This document shows, in pieces, positions 26,676-38,798 of a stretch of DNA of 64,000 nt. The position numbers and the translations under genes were made by a program. The notes under the pieces are model-generated. The model searched no databases and had not been told where the DNA came from. It saw only the letters and a program-made list of their open reading frames with translations. The stretch spans positions 38,422 through 102,421 of the forward strand of contig VZTJ01004174.1 in NCBI GenBank assembly GCA_013397795.1, in the 5' to 3' direction. The DNA comes from Orthonyx spaldingii (lineage: Eukaryota; Chordata; Aves; Passeriformes; Orthonychidae). Position 1 is the first letter of the stretch; each line of letters begins with the position of its first letter.

Positions 26676-29159
26676 GTAAATAATCTTTCAACACATTCTA
26701 TTACTCTAAGGCCTAGATCTTTTTCTTTTATGTTGCTCACATACACTTGCATCATGATCCCTCTTAAAAGTCACCTCTCAATTCCTTCACTTTGCTTTAG
26801 GAGGTTTAAGAAAATAAGCTTACCCTGTGTTTTTTTTCTCTTTTATCTAGTTCATATTTTCATTCTAGTTCATGGCAAAGAACAGCTACAATCATCTTCT
26901 GATTGACAAAAACAACCACAATGGAACAGAAATATAATTATGTCACCCAATTCCTTCTGCCCTGACCATTCCTTGTTCTAACCCTTATTTTATTTACTCA
27001 TTAGCATCAGCAGAACACCTCTGAAGCTTTCTTTCTTCAAACTGCTGAGCCCATTTTCTTCTCTGCAATGTTAGGTTTGCAAATCGGGAAATAGCACCCG
27101 AGCAGACAAGTGGCAATAAAGGTAACACAAAACTAAAATTATATTCTCTGAACAAAAAACAAACAAGTGTTTTCTCTCTCAAGAGTCTATCATATTTCAC
27201 AGTGTCTCACAGCAATATGCCTACACTTTCAACACACTTGTATAAAGTAGGGAAAACCCACACATAGCCTGAGTGCAGTGTTATTGTTGCTGTGGCAACT
27301 ACTGACCACAATTTTTTGCCTCTAGAGAATTAGCATGAACACAAACATACAGACAATGGCATAGACAGCTGTGGGTGGTTACAGTGCCTACAACTCACTG
27401 TGGATGTCTAATTCTGTAATCAAAAACTAAATTTAATTCCAAAAAAATGAACTTTAACTCCTCAGTCACTGTCTCCAAACCGTTTGTCTACACTTTGTTT
27501 TCAACTTCAATACAGCATAGCTGGCAAAATATCCTGAGAAACCCTGACATAAGAAGTGTAAATGTCAGACACCTTAAACTCCACTTGTGAGTGAACAGAA
27601 GAATTCTAAAACTCTCTCAAAAACAGATAAATTATTGATCTATCAGCTGGAATTTGCTGGCATAAATACTTAATACAAACCCTAGGAGTCAGGGATTTTA
27701 ACCTGCCCTCCATGTGTGCGCACATGGGATAAACAGTCAATACTGTACTCTTTTTAACACTACCTTGCACTGGCAACAGGAAAGAAACCTACTTTCACCA
27801 GTTTATAATGTCATTTAAGCCAGATGTAAGAGCTAAAAATCAAAACTTTTCTACTCAGTGGTGCTTTAAAAAGAAAAAGATTTACTTAAAATCAATACAT
27901 GAGCATGAAAACAAGCATAGAAGAAATGTTGAAAGTCGGGGGTCCTCAACTGTTTTAGGTTTTGCCTTGTCATTTTGCCTTCCCCATTCCTGCCCTATCT
28001 GCATACCAGGGCCAAATTGCACTTGAACAAGAAACCACAAACGAAGAAATTGCTCAAGTCCAATTAGAGCTTTTTCGCAAGACCAGGGCCTATAGAAGCA
28101 GCAAACACTCACCAAGTTCATGACTGTCAGCATTCAAAGTCTGTTTCTTGGCCAGAAACTGTTTTAGTTTTTCTACTCTTCTGCACGTAATGCAAAGAAA
28201 TTATTTAAAAGAGTATTTTCTTGCCTCCCTTTTCCATCCCAGATATCCCCAGCCTGACACACTCACTGAACCTGAGGACCACAGAATATAATCTCACACT
28301 GATCAAAAAATTATGAATTTGCTATTCCATAGGGCTGTCGGGTTTTTGTCTGGGTTTTAGCAGCCTGATACACACACTCAGGTCTATTTGCCTTTTGTTT
28401 AAGTCATCTAGGTAGGCAGTGCACATGCTTTGTGTGAGACAGCTTCCCACTCACTATACTGCAGGGTGTCACAGGAGGGCACAGGCAAAACTCCCATAAT
28501 CCAGTCACTCTGTCACCAGGTAAACACCAGGTAAATATTGAGAGTGCTCAAATCTCACGAGAACAAAGCATCCAGACAGACAGAAATGAAGAATTGTTCT
28601 AATATTTAGTATTTGTTTTGCCTCAGACCAGATAGCACGGCAACACTCATGCTACAGACTGGTTGATTAATTTTCTTAAAAATTTTCAGAACACTGAGTA
28701 CCATTTCCTGTTAAAGAAAAAATAAAAATAATTCCAGGCTGTAAAAGCTGCCTAGTGAATACTTTGAATTTTGGTTTTAAAAATTATCTTCTATTTGGGT
28801 TTTTTACTAACACTTAGAGGAATGATTGAGAACAAATTCTTTGGAAATTTGTAAATGTTTCAACATATTTGATTCAAAAATATGTTTACAAGGGGTTTTT
28901 TCCTCACATTATTAAGATTGCTTTTTTAAAGCCTGGAATTTTCTCATCATGAGGGAAGCCCAAAACACAGGAGAAAAAATATTTCCACTCAACTCCATTA
29001 AGGATGCAACATACTGTAAGTAGACCCCATCCAAAAAACTTTTAAAAAAAATTATGTCAGAATGTGTGCTTTTGGTTTTGCTGCCATGCTCACCCGTGAT
29101 TTTGCAAAAGCTGTTTAAAGTACTTTAAACCAGGAAAAAAAAGGACTGGTGAAAATAAA

Positions 29160-29480
29160 CGTTTCCAATCAAGGTCATACGAAGAAAGACTGATGCAATC
29201 TTGCTCTGGGGAAGGACCACCCAAAGGGTTTCTCTTCGCTGTTTTTCTCCACGTGCCGTTCTCTCCGTCGGCAGAGGCAGGACTGGCTGACCTGGCTGAG
29301 CCCTGTGCACAACGGGCTGGATTCCACCTATTCAGAAGTGACCAAACAAGCCTGACCAGTGCTGCGCTCCGAGGAAACCGCCAGATGAAGGTCAGAGAAT
29401 TCCACTATGTCCATCTTAGCAAGTGGAGAGGTGGGGCAAAAATCGGTGTGAAGAGCAAAGCAGCTGAGAGCAAAGAGCCT
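29160..29480. other. CpG-enriched patch inside intron 1
   Basis: An otherwise CpG-poor intron here carries a local run of CpGs, including a palindromic E-box CACGTG at 29250-29255 and ccgttctctccgtcgg just after it. A 121-codon plus-strand frame (29193-29558) covers the patch but resembles nothing known. It could be an enhancer or alternative promoter, or the remains of a GC-rich repeat. Sequence alone does not decide. Confidence 0.35.
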
Positions 29481-31599
29481 CATTCCTGTGACTCATTGCC
29501 TGCAGGGTCTCAGTTCAGACGAGCTGAACTCAAGTGCTGTGTGCCCCTCAACAGCTGAAGCACTGCAGGTCCCTGGGGAGCACCCTTTGGTTTCACATCC
29601 TCAGAAAGCAATCCTCTGTAGATGCTCCAGGGCAACTTCGTGTCCAAAGTGTGCCAGACGGGGACAGTCAAGGGATTCCTTCCCAAAGCACGCTCCTGGT
29701 CCAAACTACATAGTAACATAAACACTCTCACCACTATCAGTAAACAACGGCAGAAATTTTTGCATCAGGCTGTACCTTTAAGAGAAGGCCTGAGTTTCTG
29801 GAAGATCTCCTTATTGACCCTCACTAGACTATCCAAGCATCCAGGAGATGAGGTTTGGCACCCTCAGGGTTATCTGTAACTACTAAGTCAGGCACAGAGG
29901 AATTTTTTTCACTTCAAAGTAAAATGTGGCCCATTGACACATTTTAAAAATCAGACTTTTTACTTGATTTTGGACAAGTACAAAAGTTTGGATTCCTGCA
30001 GCAATGCCAAGGCCAGTGCTGCAGCCTTCCCTGCCCAGAGACTAGCAGCACCACTTTGCAGTTTGGCAAGCCTGCCTCCAGTGCTGCCCGTCCTTGTGAA
30101 CTGTAACTGGAGCCAAGGAGCAGCCAGAGTATTAAATACTGTGCCAGGCTGGCAAATGCACAGCAAATCCCTAAGCATCAGGGGCTCCCCTGAAAACACA
30201 GAGCCAGCTCTGTGCTCAGTGCCTAGACCCCTAGGCTGGAGCCCAAGAGTCTTCATCACTACTTTGGATTTTCTCAAAATAGCTGCAGAGCACCACTAAA
30301 TCAGTGCTGGTGTGATTAATGTGCAGAGAAGGTTTCAGGAAACTTTATGCAGCCCTTCAACGTTTATTTTTCCAGATCTTGTTTAAGACAAATGAGAAGG
30401 AAAGTGCTTAAAAGGGGGAAAATTGTAAGCAGCTGATTCCAGTTGCACTTTTGTCCCTTGCCAAATTAAAAACTTAATAGGACAGGCTTTGTTTTCAAGG
30501 TATGAGGCATGTGGAAATATTTACACTCACAGTATCAAGACATCAGCCATAAGGTTCAAGACTACAGTGCCAAACACAGTGAGAACACATTGGAAAAGGC
30601 AGCACACATTTCCAAAGCAGAGGAGGATGTGCATTATTGCAATTGTTAGTGACAGCTGACCTGAACAGAAAGAAATGCTTTGGAGATGGCCTTAATCTTT
30701 GGAAAGTACTATACCTCTGTCCCAGGACTGTCCGAGGACTGTCCCAGGAAGATACAGAATCCTGGGCCTTGCACAAGTGACTGAAACAAGTTAGAGGGTG
30801 GATTTGCTCTAAATGCACCATGAACTGCCCTGTTCACAGGCACCAGTTTAACTGGGGACCCAAAACAGGGTTAGCAAGATTCTTCCACTTACTCTTTACA
30901 TCATACTTTGTCCTTCAAGGCATTATAACAAAAAGTTAATGGTTTCTTTTAAGGAAAACAGTTTTACAAAATCTACGTACTCAAAAGTCAGAAAATATCA
31001 AAATTAAAGTTGGTTTTGGCAATGTAAATAATTTTTCTCTATAAATGTATTGAACTCAAATTTCATTTTTTCTTACTGTTTCTCAAATAGCTAAAATTTA
31101 TATGGCTTTATTTTTTTGCTGTTGACTGTGTTAGGCAGGGAGGCATTCAATGTAACAAATACTTCTGCAATTCAAAATGGAAATGTAGAATTTTCAATTG
31201 TAAAAGCAGTGGCATTAGGAAATTGAAATGTAGCATAGTTAATACCAACCATGACAGTTGTTGCTATTGGTTTAGAGAAGCTTTTTTCAGTTAAAAACCT
31301 GATACTAACCCCACTTAAATCTTTAATGAACTGCCATTTTCAGTTATCTCGCTTTGGTCTGTAACAAATTACCTTTCTTTCCTCAGCATTACATTTTCTA
31401 ATGTCTCTATTGACAACCATTAAAAGATCCTGAAAGTTGACAGCCTAAAGTCTGCTGAGTTCCTAGAAAGCTAGTTTTGTATTTGACTTTACACTGCCCA
31501 AAAAGGGGATAAGAAAAGTCATGCAAAGAGGCTTGGGACTAGCAGATCTGCTGACTAGTTAAATCAGAAAACAGAAAAGCAAAACTCAAGTCAGGCAGC

Positions 31600-31615
31600 A
31601 AAAAAAAAAAAAAAA
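31600..31615 (+). repeat. A16 homopolymer
   Basis: Sixteen A followed by tttaaaaagg, in intron 1. No SINE or processed gene body was recognised next to it. Confidence 0.95.
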
Positions 31616-34600
31616 TTTAAAAAGGTTAAGAAAAAGAGTTAACAAAACCATCCCTAATTTTGGGATTCAGAATACATGTTGATTTTTGTAAAAGTTAAAA
31701 AAAGATACATATCTTTTTTTCTTCTTTCTCCTTTTTAAACCAGTTCACCAGCATGCTTTGGGCAAAGAGATATTCAAACTGAAGTAATGGTGGAAAGACA
31801 TCTTTAATACCCCAACTAATACCCCAACTATCTCAAGATTCAGACGTACATCCCGGAATCCCAGTTCTTTATTTAAACTGCTGCCAAAATATAAATAGGT
31901 AGACGACCTACAATGAAAGAATTAAAATGAAAAATTTTTCATTCCCACCAACAGACAAAGCCAAAATTAAGTTCAAGTGAATTTTTTTTTCCTCTTTGGA
32001 GAAACATGGCTGGCTTCATCAACGAAAACACTGAAGTTAAAAGCCCTCTGATATAAACACGAGAAGATGCTCATACAGTTTTTTGAGGCAGTTTCCTCTG
32101 AACATTTTTCCCTCCAAGTCCACAACCTTGGTGCTGTCTGACAATAGGGCAGGGTAATAAGCCCTGTTAAAATGTAAGGTTTGTTGTGCAGCAGTTGACC
32201 ATTTGCACTAGGGTTGCTACTTCTAAAGCAATAGGTAACCTGGCATATCAAGGGTGCTACAAAATAACCTTGAGAAGTGAAACTTTTAAATCATATGTCT
32301 TAACCCCCTGAGCCTGAATTATTTCTAGAGATGCCTAGAGTTTAGACAGGCAAGGTAAAACTAAATATGAATAAACAATGCCATTAAATTTACTTTAAAT
32401 ATAGCTTTAAATAGTATATTTATTTCTTCACAGTATTTTACATGCACACACTTTGTGTACATAAATTACACTATTAATAGTTTAATGTTTAACTTCCCGT
32501 ATCTCACTGATTTATGGCAAAGGACTATATCCCGAAATTGGTGATTTTGGGCATATATAACAAAAAAGTATATACTTTGCCAAAAGTTACTCTATAAGCA
32601 AACTGGAGGAATGACATTCCAGCATCAGTGATTTGGGGAATACGTGATATCAAAATAAAAAACACCCCAAAATTCTTTTGCAAATGCTGCTGAAGGTATA
32701 TCATTGACCTAGACATTTATTTTTAGAACACAAGTCAGCTAAACTTCAAAGTCTGCTTTCCTGGGATATGAGAATGAATTGAACACAGAGAGTCTTTTCA
32801 TCCTCTTTCAAGCTCGTTAATCTTGTTACCAGATATAGCACTTCTTAAAAAATAATATTTCAACGCTAAATTCAAAGATCAATCGTCCATTAAAGAGACA
32901 TGCAGATACACACTGAGACATCAGGATTGTTTTAGCATCTAAAGCAGAAAACACTGCTATGGTCTCTTGCAGTGCACTGTCTGCTAAACAAAATATGAGC
33001 AGTCTGCCAGGTACACAGTGCCCGGGTGCACAGAGATAGGAACTCCATCCTCTGTAATTCTGCACTGCTTTTAAACCCAAGTTGCAACTTTTTAATTAAG
33101 AAAACCACCAATGTGAAAAATGACATTTTCATAGTCATCCATGCTTCCCGTAGTGAGTGATACAACAACTGCTTCTTAGATGACAAAACATTTTCCAAGT
33201 ACCATTACCACAGCTTTTCTGCCTTGGCAATGAAAGGGTAATGACTACAACTTTCATATCTCAGACCTTCAGCTCAATTTTCTTATGGTCTTTGACAGAA
33301 TGAAATCTCTCTCACAGCACAGTTCTCACGTAAAACCATCTCTATAAAAGAAGGGACAAATCCTCTGTTCATTTAACACAGAGGCAGACACACAAGGCTT
33401 TCACATACCACAGTGACCTGGAGGGTCTAAATTCCACCTTTGCCTCCTGCTCTCCAGGCACTTCCTGGCATTTTGGAAGGTTCAGGGCCAGCCATGGGGA
33501 ACTGCCATCCACATGGACCAGCGGGAGATTGGGGCTGTCACCATCCAACAGGCTGAGCAGGGTGATGAGGACACAGAGTGGCAAACCAGAAATACCTCCC
33601 CTGCTGCAGCCTGGGCATCGAGCAGAAGGCGCAGACAGCCTGTCAGCATTGCAATAAGGGATTCATGTAAAACCAGCCCCTGCTCCACAAGGGATTCAGA
33701 TTTGGCAAAATTGTCTTTCCTACACAGAGCCCCATTCTGTGGAGAGGACCAAGTGACTGAACTTTTCCCGCTTCAGCAAAGTTCTCTCTCATTCTTATGA
33801 GGAAGGTGAGCAATCCACCTGGCAGAAGAGTTGTGTGAAAATGTTCTTATTTTGATTCTGAGGGCCTTAGCACTGCAGGTCAGAGTTGAGACTCATGTGA
33901 TTTGAGGGAACAGTCATGGCACTGTTCTTCCACGCATCCCCAGGATCTGGGTATTTCCTATTCCAGGACAGCAGAAATCCCTGATGCTTGGCACAGTGCA
34001 GCACATGGTGCAGTGGGGCAAGAGGAGTGGGGGAAATTTTTAAAAAGTATTGATGGCATAATCTCACAGGGACAATTAAGTAGGGGGGATTTGCAGGTGA
34101 GGAGAGCTCTATTTCCTTGCAGCTATGCTGCAGTTCTGTGATGAACCCCAGCAAGGTGGGCGTTCCTCCTGGCCCTTTACTGCCTCATGCCACTGGAGCC
34201 AGCAGGGTCATGCACAGGGACGGCACCTATGCCTGCATACACCCACACAGCCCAGCCACACTGCTGACCCCAGAGCACATGGCCCCTGCTTACTGCTGTG
34301 GGCTCAAGACGCAAACCACCAAACACAGAAGTGCTCTCCATCAGCACCCATGAGACCAGGGCCCAGGGACAAACACAGCACGTAACCAGATGCAGTGAAG
34401 TGTCCTCAGGCCTGGAAGAGCATGAGAAGAATTTTCTCCACAGAAAATACCAACTTTTTATCACCTTGGCTGAATAGAAGGGCAAGATTTTGAAAGCTTA
34501 GAAAGAAAACTCTAGACTGTCAAGACTTCATGGTTTGGTAAGTGAGTCAGCCTAACATTGTATGTACGCTGTGACACCACAAACAAGCTGGAACAGTAAA

Positions 34601-35786
34601 CGTTTGCTGTTTCTGGTTTTTCTGGTGTTCCTGTATTCATCAATCATGGCATGGGATACCTCAAAAAAGAAGCTATCACTATTCATGTGCCTCCTCCTAA
34701 ACTAATAGCTCACAGATAATTATAGGCCTTTATTGTTTGACAGTTTTATGTTGAGCAACAGATTTCTCTTCTTGCATCAAAACCTGTTTTCTGTCAAAAA
34801 AAAAGGGACAACTGGCAGGGTTAGATGAAGGGATTTAATCTACAAAATGGCATATTCCTTACTCAACTTTAAAAACAAACAGTAGTAAAAAATGTCACAT
34901 AGCACCACTCACTCTGCAAACAGAAGAAAGCAAATAATCTCAATCCTTTGTTGATTTTTTACCAAGCACACCTCTGCTGCCCTGGTTTCTTAGAGCACAG
35001 CTCAACTTCCTAGTAACTTGGTGGAGTCTTTTTCTGGTCAGCACAAACTTCCAGACCTAATTTCCTTGCCGCTGAAAGAATGCAGGAAGGCAGCAGGTGC
35101 ATACAAGCTTGAGAGACAATTAAAGGCAGTGGTGTGGGGGAGAGCAACGTTTTTCTGCCTGTTAGGGATAAAGTTAACTAGGAGACCATAAACAATTAGA
35201 AAACACCACCACAGCCAAAAATCTATGATGCTGCTAAAGATTTATTGCAAACGTGCCCGCCCAGAAGACCACTTGTGTGTATGTGTCTGTGTGTTCCGTC
35301 TATCTCCATATATGCACTTTGCAATTCCATCCGGCACTTGGACTAGGCTGGAAGCGACTTCTGAGCCTCCCTTCTACAGTCCTGTAGCCAGGAAAGCAGT
35401 GCCTGTACATAAGGATTCCCTACAGGGCACCCCGCATCTTCCCGTGCGGTTCCCAGAGGTGGGCCAGCACCCGAGCTCCTGAAGCATTCCAAACTCTGCC
35501 GCAGTCAGCCCAGCACCGTGATTGACAACATCCAGCAGCACCCAGCAGTCACTTCTTGCGAGAGCAGGAAAAGCGCCAGGCACTACCGGGAAAAACGAAG
35601 CGCTTCCCCGGTGACAGCAGCTCGACCCCCGCCCAAACTCGCTCCTACCGCGGGCTCTCCGCGCTGCTCCCGCGGCCCTTGGGCAGACACGGCGTGACAG
35701 CCACGGACCTGCCGTCCCTGCGGGCCAGGGATGCCCGCCGAAGATGCCGCCCTGCCCGCCGCTCCCGGCGCGGCTCGCAGCCTCAC

Positions 35787-35876
35787 CTGGTCCAGCGGGA
35801 TGCCCAGCAGCGCGCTCAGCGGGTGCAGCAGGGTGGAGCCGGTGGTGCGGTGCGGGGCTCCGGGCGTCTCGGCCAT
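35787..35876 (-). CDS. MBOAT1: MBOAT1 coding exon 1 (start codon to splice donor)
   Basis: First coding exon of lysophospholipid acyltransferase 1, an ER multi-pass enzyme that in mammals transfers acyl groups (oleoyl-CoA preferred) to lyso-phosphatidylethanolamine and lyso-phosphatidylserine. The exon encodes 30 residues. RTTGSTLLHPLS followed by LLGIPLDQ matches the start of vertebrate MBOAT1, where human has a very similar RTTGSTYLHPLSELLGIPLDQ stretch. The start chosen is the ATG at 35876-35874, which has G at -3 and G at +4 and lies at about the same distance from the conserved block as the human start. The exon ends CTG GAC CAG followed by gtgagg, a phase 0 donor. Another in-frame ATG 114 nt upstream (35990-35988) would add 38 Gly/Arg/Pro-rich residues across the ambiguous base at 35939; I consider it non-coding. 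An out-of-frame ATG sits 7 nt upstream. Gene identity is secure. Confidence 0.95.
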
Positions 35877-35883
35877 GCCGCAT
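35787..35883 (-). other. Upstream out-of-frame ATG overlapping the MBOAT1 start
   Basis: An ATG at 35883-35881 lies 7 nt before the MBOAT1 start, in the frame one base back from the main frame. This frame has no stop in exon 1 and, after splicing at the MBOAT1 junctions, none in exons 2, 3 or 4. It runs 139 codons to the end of exon 4. The predicted product is Arg/His/Pro/Ala-rich at first and Cys-rich in the exon 2 part. Context at this ATG is moderate (G at -3, C at +4), weaker than at the main start, so leaky scanning to the main ATG is expected. Whether it lies in the mRNA depends on the unmapped transcription start. It resembles no protein I know. Confidence 0.4.
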
Positions 35884-36210
35884 CCCCCCCTCCCGCCGCC
35901 GCACGGCCCCGCCGCCACCTGCGCCCACCGCCCGCGCCNGACGGCCGGGGCGGGGCGGGACGGGCTCCGGGGGCGGGGAGCCCTCGCCATCCCCGGGGCC
36001 TCATCTGCCGCCTCCCGCCGCCCGCGGTGGCACCGAGCTCACCGTGGGCCCTGCGGGCTCGGTTCGGCCCGGTGGGCACAGACTGCCGCTGCCGCAGCGG
36101 AGTTTGCCGGCCCCGGGTTCTTGCCAAAAGCGCGAACTTGTCCGGCACCCGTAGGGCCAAGGCGCCCGTTCGCAGCTGCCCCGAGCAGAGAAGAGCTGGG
36201 GCGTCGCAGC

Positions 36211-37554
36211 CAAAACAGTTCCAGGAAGAAGTATTTACTTACTTATTTATTTATACAGAGAGGGGGGGAAAAATGAAAAAAAATGAGTAGTAAGCTTTAA
36301 GTGATGTTTATCTTTCGAGTGAAATATGGCCATTAAAAAGGTGCTTCTGCCAAGCTCATCTTATCTGCATAAAGAGTGTTCTTACGCTTGCCCCGGACAA
36401 TGTGGTATTGGGTTGCAAGGAGAACTCGGTCAGCGCTGCAAGCTTTCAGTTCAGATCGCAGCTGCTGGCATGCTCGGAATTTGGGATATCCCAAGGGGTC
36501 CTTGCGGGACACTCTTCAATAGGCCGGTCGTTTTCTCCAAGTAATTACCGACTGTGGTAGCTGAAACTGTGATAGTGGCTTAAAATGGTATTGTGCCGTG
36601 TTCAAAGTGCCCTGCTTATACTGTGCTGGAAAACCCAGGCAAAGGCTGTTCAGTGGGGAAGGAGATTTACAGAAACAACATTCTCTTAATAGCATCATTT
36701 TAGTGGTGCCAGTTTGAATGTATGTGAACATACACACATACATACATGCATGCACACACATACTTTAAGTGGGGAAAGTAAGCGGTTTGGAAGAACTAGG
36801 TAGTCATGCATGAGAGTTCTTAACGTTTTCCATTATAAGTTACTCTTTCCAGTTTAAAATTTGCCAGCCTGAAACTATCCGGATGGAACTTTCCATGGGC
36901 TGTGTCTGCCACAAGCAGGCTACTTGTTGAGCTTTGGCTGAAAACGTTGATCTGCTTCTGGGAACAGAATAAAAGTGATTTATTACGCGCACAGTAGAGA
37001 TAATATCAAAGCTTTTTTCGCTGTGGAAATCTAGTACCTCTGGGAGGGTGACTTCAAGTTTAGACATGGTAGTTTGTCTGGAATCAAGGAAATGCCTTTT
37101 GTTGTCTTTGTGAAACTGCTCAGGAGTCATCAACTGCCAGAGTTCTGGGGTTAAAGCCACACACAATCCAGGTGGATACTCAGGAGATCAGCACATAACG
37201 TTTCTGAAGACCATAAGCATTCTTCTGCCCTTCATATCTGCTCCATGTGGCTGGACTCCACCTATTTCTGCCACTACAGGAGCAGGATGGGATATCACAC
37301 AGCTCCAGGCACGGGAACTGCGTGTCTCTCTGCATTCAGTGCTCAGCCATCTGGGCTTTTTGCGGTGGTGAAAACAGCTGATCCGGAAAACAGCTGGAAG
37401 GAGGGAAAGACAGATGGAGAAAGTCAGGCGCAAGAGCACAAGAAGGAAGGAGATGGCAACTCTGAAGTGAGTGAGCACAAGAAGCCCGGAGAAGGGAACT
37501 AGAGCAAAGCTGGCTACAGACACAAAGAAACAGAGCAACCCTCTTACCTTGTGT
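36211..37554. other. Upstream flank of MBOAT1
   Basis: Intergenic sequence just outside the MBOAT1 CpG island. It starts with a TTAC/TTAT tract (36234-36254) and has a CA/CATA-rich microsatellite at 36728-36762. Overlapping frames on both strands at 37188-37614 (up to 116 codons) have no recognisable domains. No exon is supported. Confidence 0.7.
36728..36762 (+). repeat. CA/CATA-rich microsatellite
   Basis: Alternating acacacatacatacatgcatgcacacacatac-type purine-pyrimidine sequence, imperfect. About 850 bp upstream of the MBOAT1 start codon. Confidence 0.8.
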
Positions 37555-37880
37555 TGTAGCCATGAGGACTTCTAAGGTGGAAATTTCATCTGGAATATCA
37601 TGTTTAGCAGCCACTCATAGGTCTATCTTACATTTCTAATATATTTTGAATTAACTTGCATTTTTGACCTCCACAGTATCCCATGGGTTCTGCTGTTTAA
37701 TTATGTGCTGTATGAAAAAGTACTTCCCTTGGTTTGTTTTAAAGCAGCTGCCTTGTAATTTCATTGAGGGCTGTCTTGCTCTTGTGCTATGAGAAATAAA
37801 CAAGTAATCATTGCTTAATCACCTCCCCCATGCTATTCATAACTTCACATACCCCGAGCTGCCTCTTGTCCTCACTGAGG
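37555..37880 (-). mobile_element. Old CR1-family remnant (amniote-type)
   Basis: On the minus strand this reads 'gcacaagagcaagacagcc...caatgaaatta', 'ggcagctgctttaaaacaaacc', 'aagtactttttcatacagcac', 'gtggaggtcaaaaatgcaagtt' and 'gacctatgagtggctgctaaac'. This is the order of blocks I remember from the older CR1 lineage common in turtles and crocodilians ('cacaagaactaggggtcacc...ggcagcaggtttaaaacaaac...aagtactttttcacacaacgc...'). It is distinct from the younger avian CR1 copies elsewhere in the window. Assignment is by recognition only, and the boundaries are approximate. Confidence 0.6.
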
Positions 37881-38776
37881 ACTCTAGTTAATCTCTCATT
37901 ACATGGAAGTTATTGGTATCTTTATTCTTCCTTTTCACCTTTTTCTGTTTTCTTGGAAAGGAAGAGACTGAAGTTTTGTGGCAACATAATATGTTGTTCT
38001 GTCTTCCTTTACTAAGAATTTCTAATATCATCCCCAGTGACTTTAAAGTCTATTTTCTCAGAGGGAGTAGGTAATTTAGAGCCCAACGTGTATGTATAAT
38101 CAAGATTTGCTTTTTCCTGCTTACATTAACCAATATTAAATGTTAACAGTCTTTAAATTGCACCACATACAACATTGTTAAATCCGTCGCAGCTCAATAA
38201 CAAAGCTCTGAATATGCTGAATTACTTCATATCCTTGCTAGCTTGGTCTCCTTATCTCCCTTTCCAAAAACTTAATGTGTTCAACAGGACAGTTGAATTC
38301 TTTGTGTTAATTTCCAATTCAACATTTATTCTCATCCTTTATTTATTTTCTTTTAAGCAGCTAGTAAACCAGGGGAGAGTATTTTTTGGGATTCTGTGGT
38401 TATTTACTGTCTTTGGGTGCGAAACCTTACCCCTTCTTGTACCTGGAAATAAAAATATACTTTCTTGACAGCGTCACCCTAGTGTTTAGAAAATGCTAAA
38501 AGGTTTGTGATGTATAACTTCTGTAAAATGACTATAGTTGCCCCATTATATCATAGTTTTCTGTGTGTCTTCCATGCTTGAAAGACTTACAGATATCAAT
38601 GAGAGTAATTTATTGTAGTAGGGTAAGTAAAAGCTTACACTAAATTCTAGTACAGTCTAATATTATCATTTACTTCATGGGAACACGAAATCCCTGTGAA
38701 AGTTATTCAACTTTTAAAATGTTTCCCCCTCTGTTTTCTTGTAATAAAGACAGGATATATTTCTTCAGAAAAGCAA

Positions 38777-38798
38777 ATCTCTATTTGAAAATAGAGAT
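38777..38798 (+). repeat. 10-bp perfect hairpin, 2-nt loop
   Basis: atctctattt (38777-38786) and aaatagagat (38789-38798) are exact reverse complements separated by ga. AT-rich, intergenic. Confidence 0.85.

Larger units (their letters stand above)
13262..35786 (-). other. MBOAT1: MBOAT1 intron 1 (22.5 kb)
   Basis: A large first intron, mostly AT-rich. It contains one recognisable CR1 fragment (26575-26675), homopolymer runs at 14220-14233 (T14) and 31600-31615 (A16), short perfect hairpins at 14417-14449 and 18920-18942, and a locally CpG-enriched patch at 29160-29480. Open frames of up to about 130 codons occur on both strands (for example at 29193-29558, 29934-30299 and 33513-33800). They overlap each other, match no family I know, and have no splice support, so none is called as a gene. 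Confidence 0.9.
35550..36210 (-). promoter_or_regulatory. MBOAT1: CpG island and promoter of MBOAT1
   Basis: A dense run of CpG dinucleotides stands out from AT-rich, CpG-poor flanks and encloses coding exon 1. The part upstream of the start codon (35877 to about 36160) carries several GC boxes, for example ggggcggggcggg around 35948-35960. I see no convincing TATA box, as is usual for a dispersed CpG-island promoter. The transcription start cannot be placed from sequence alone; 35.9-36.1 kb is the likely zone. The window's only ambiguous base (n, 35939) lies here, probably a sequencing problem in GC-rich DNA. Confidence 0.85.

Noticed and set aside
29934..30299. 121-codon plus-strand frame in MBOAT1 intron 1 with an overlapping minus frame
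   Set aside because: No domain or splice context; both strands are open, which points to composition.
35374..36290. Several long frames on both strands across the MBOAT1 CpG island
   Set aside because: GC-rich DNA lacks stop codons; apart from MBOAT1 exon 1 and the overlapping upstream ATG there is no support for coding.
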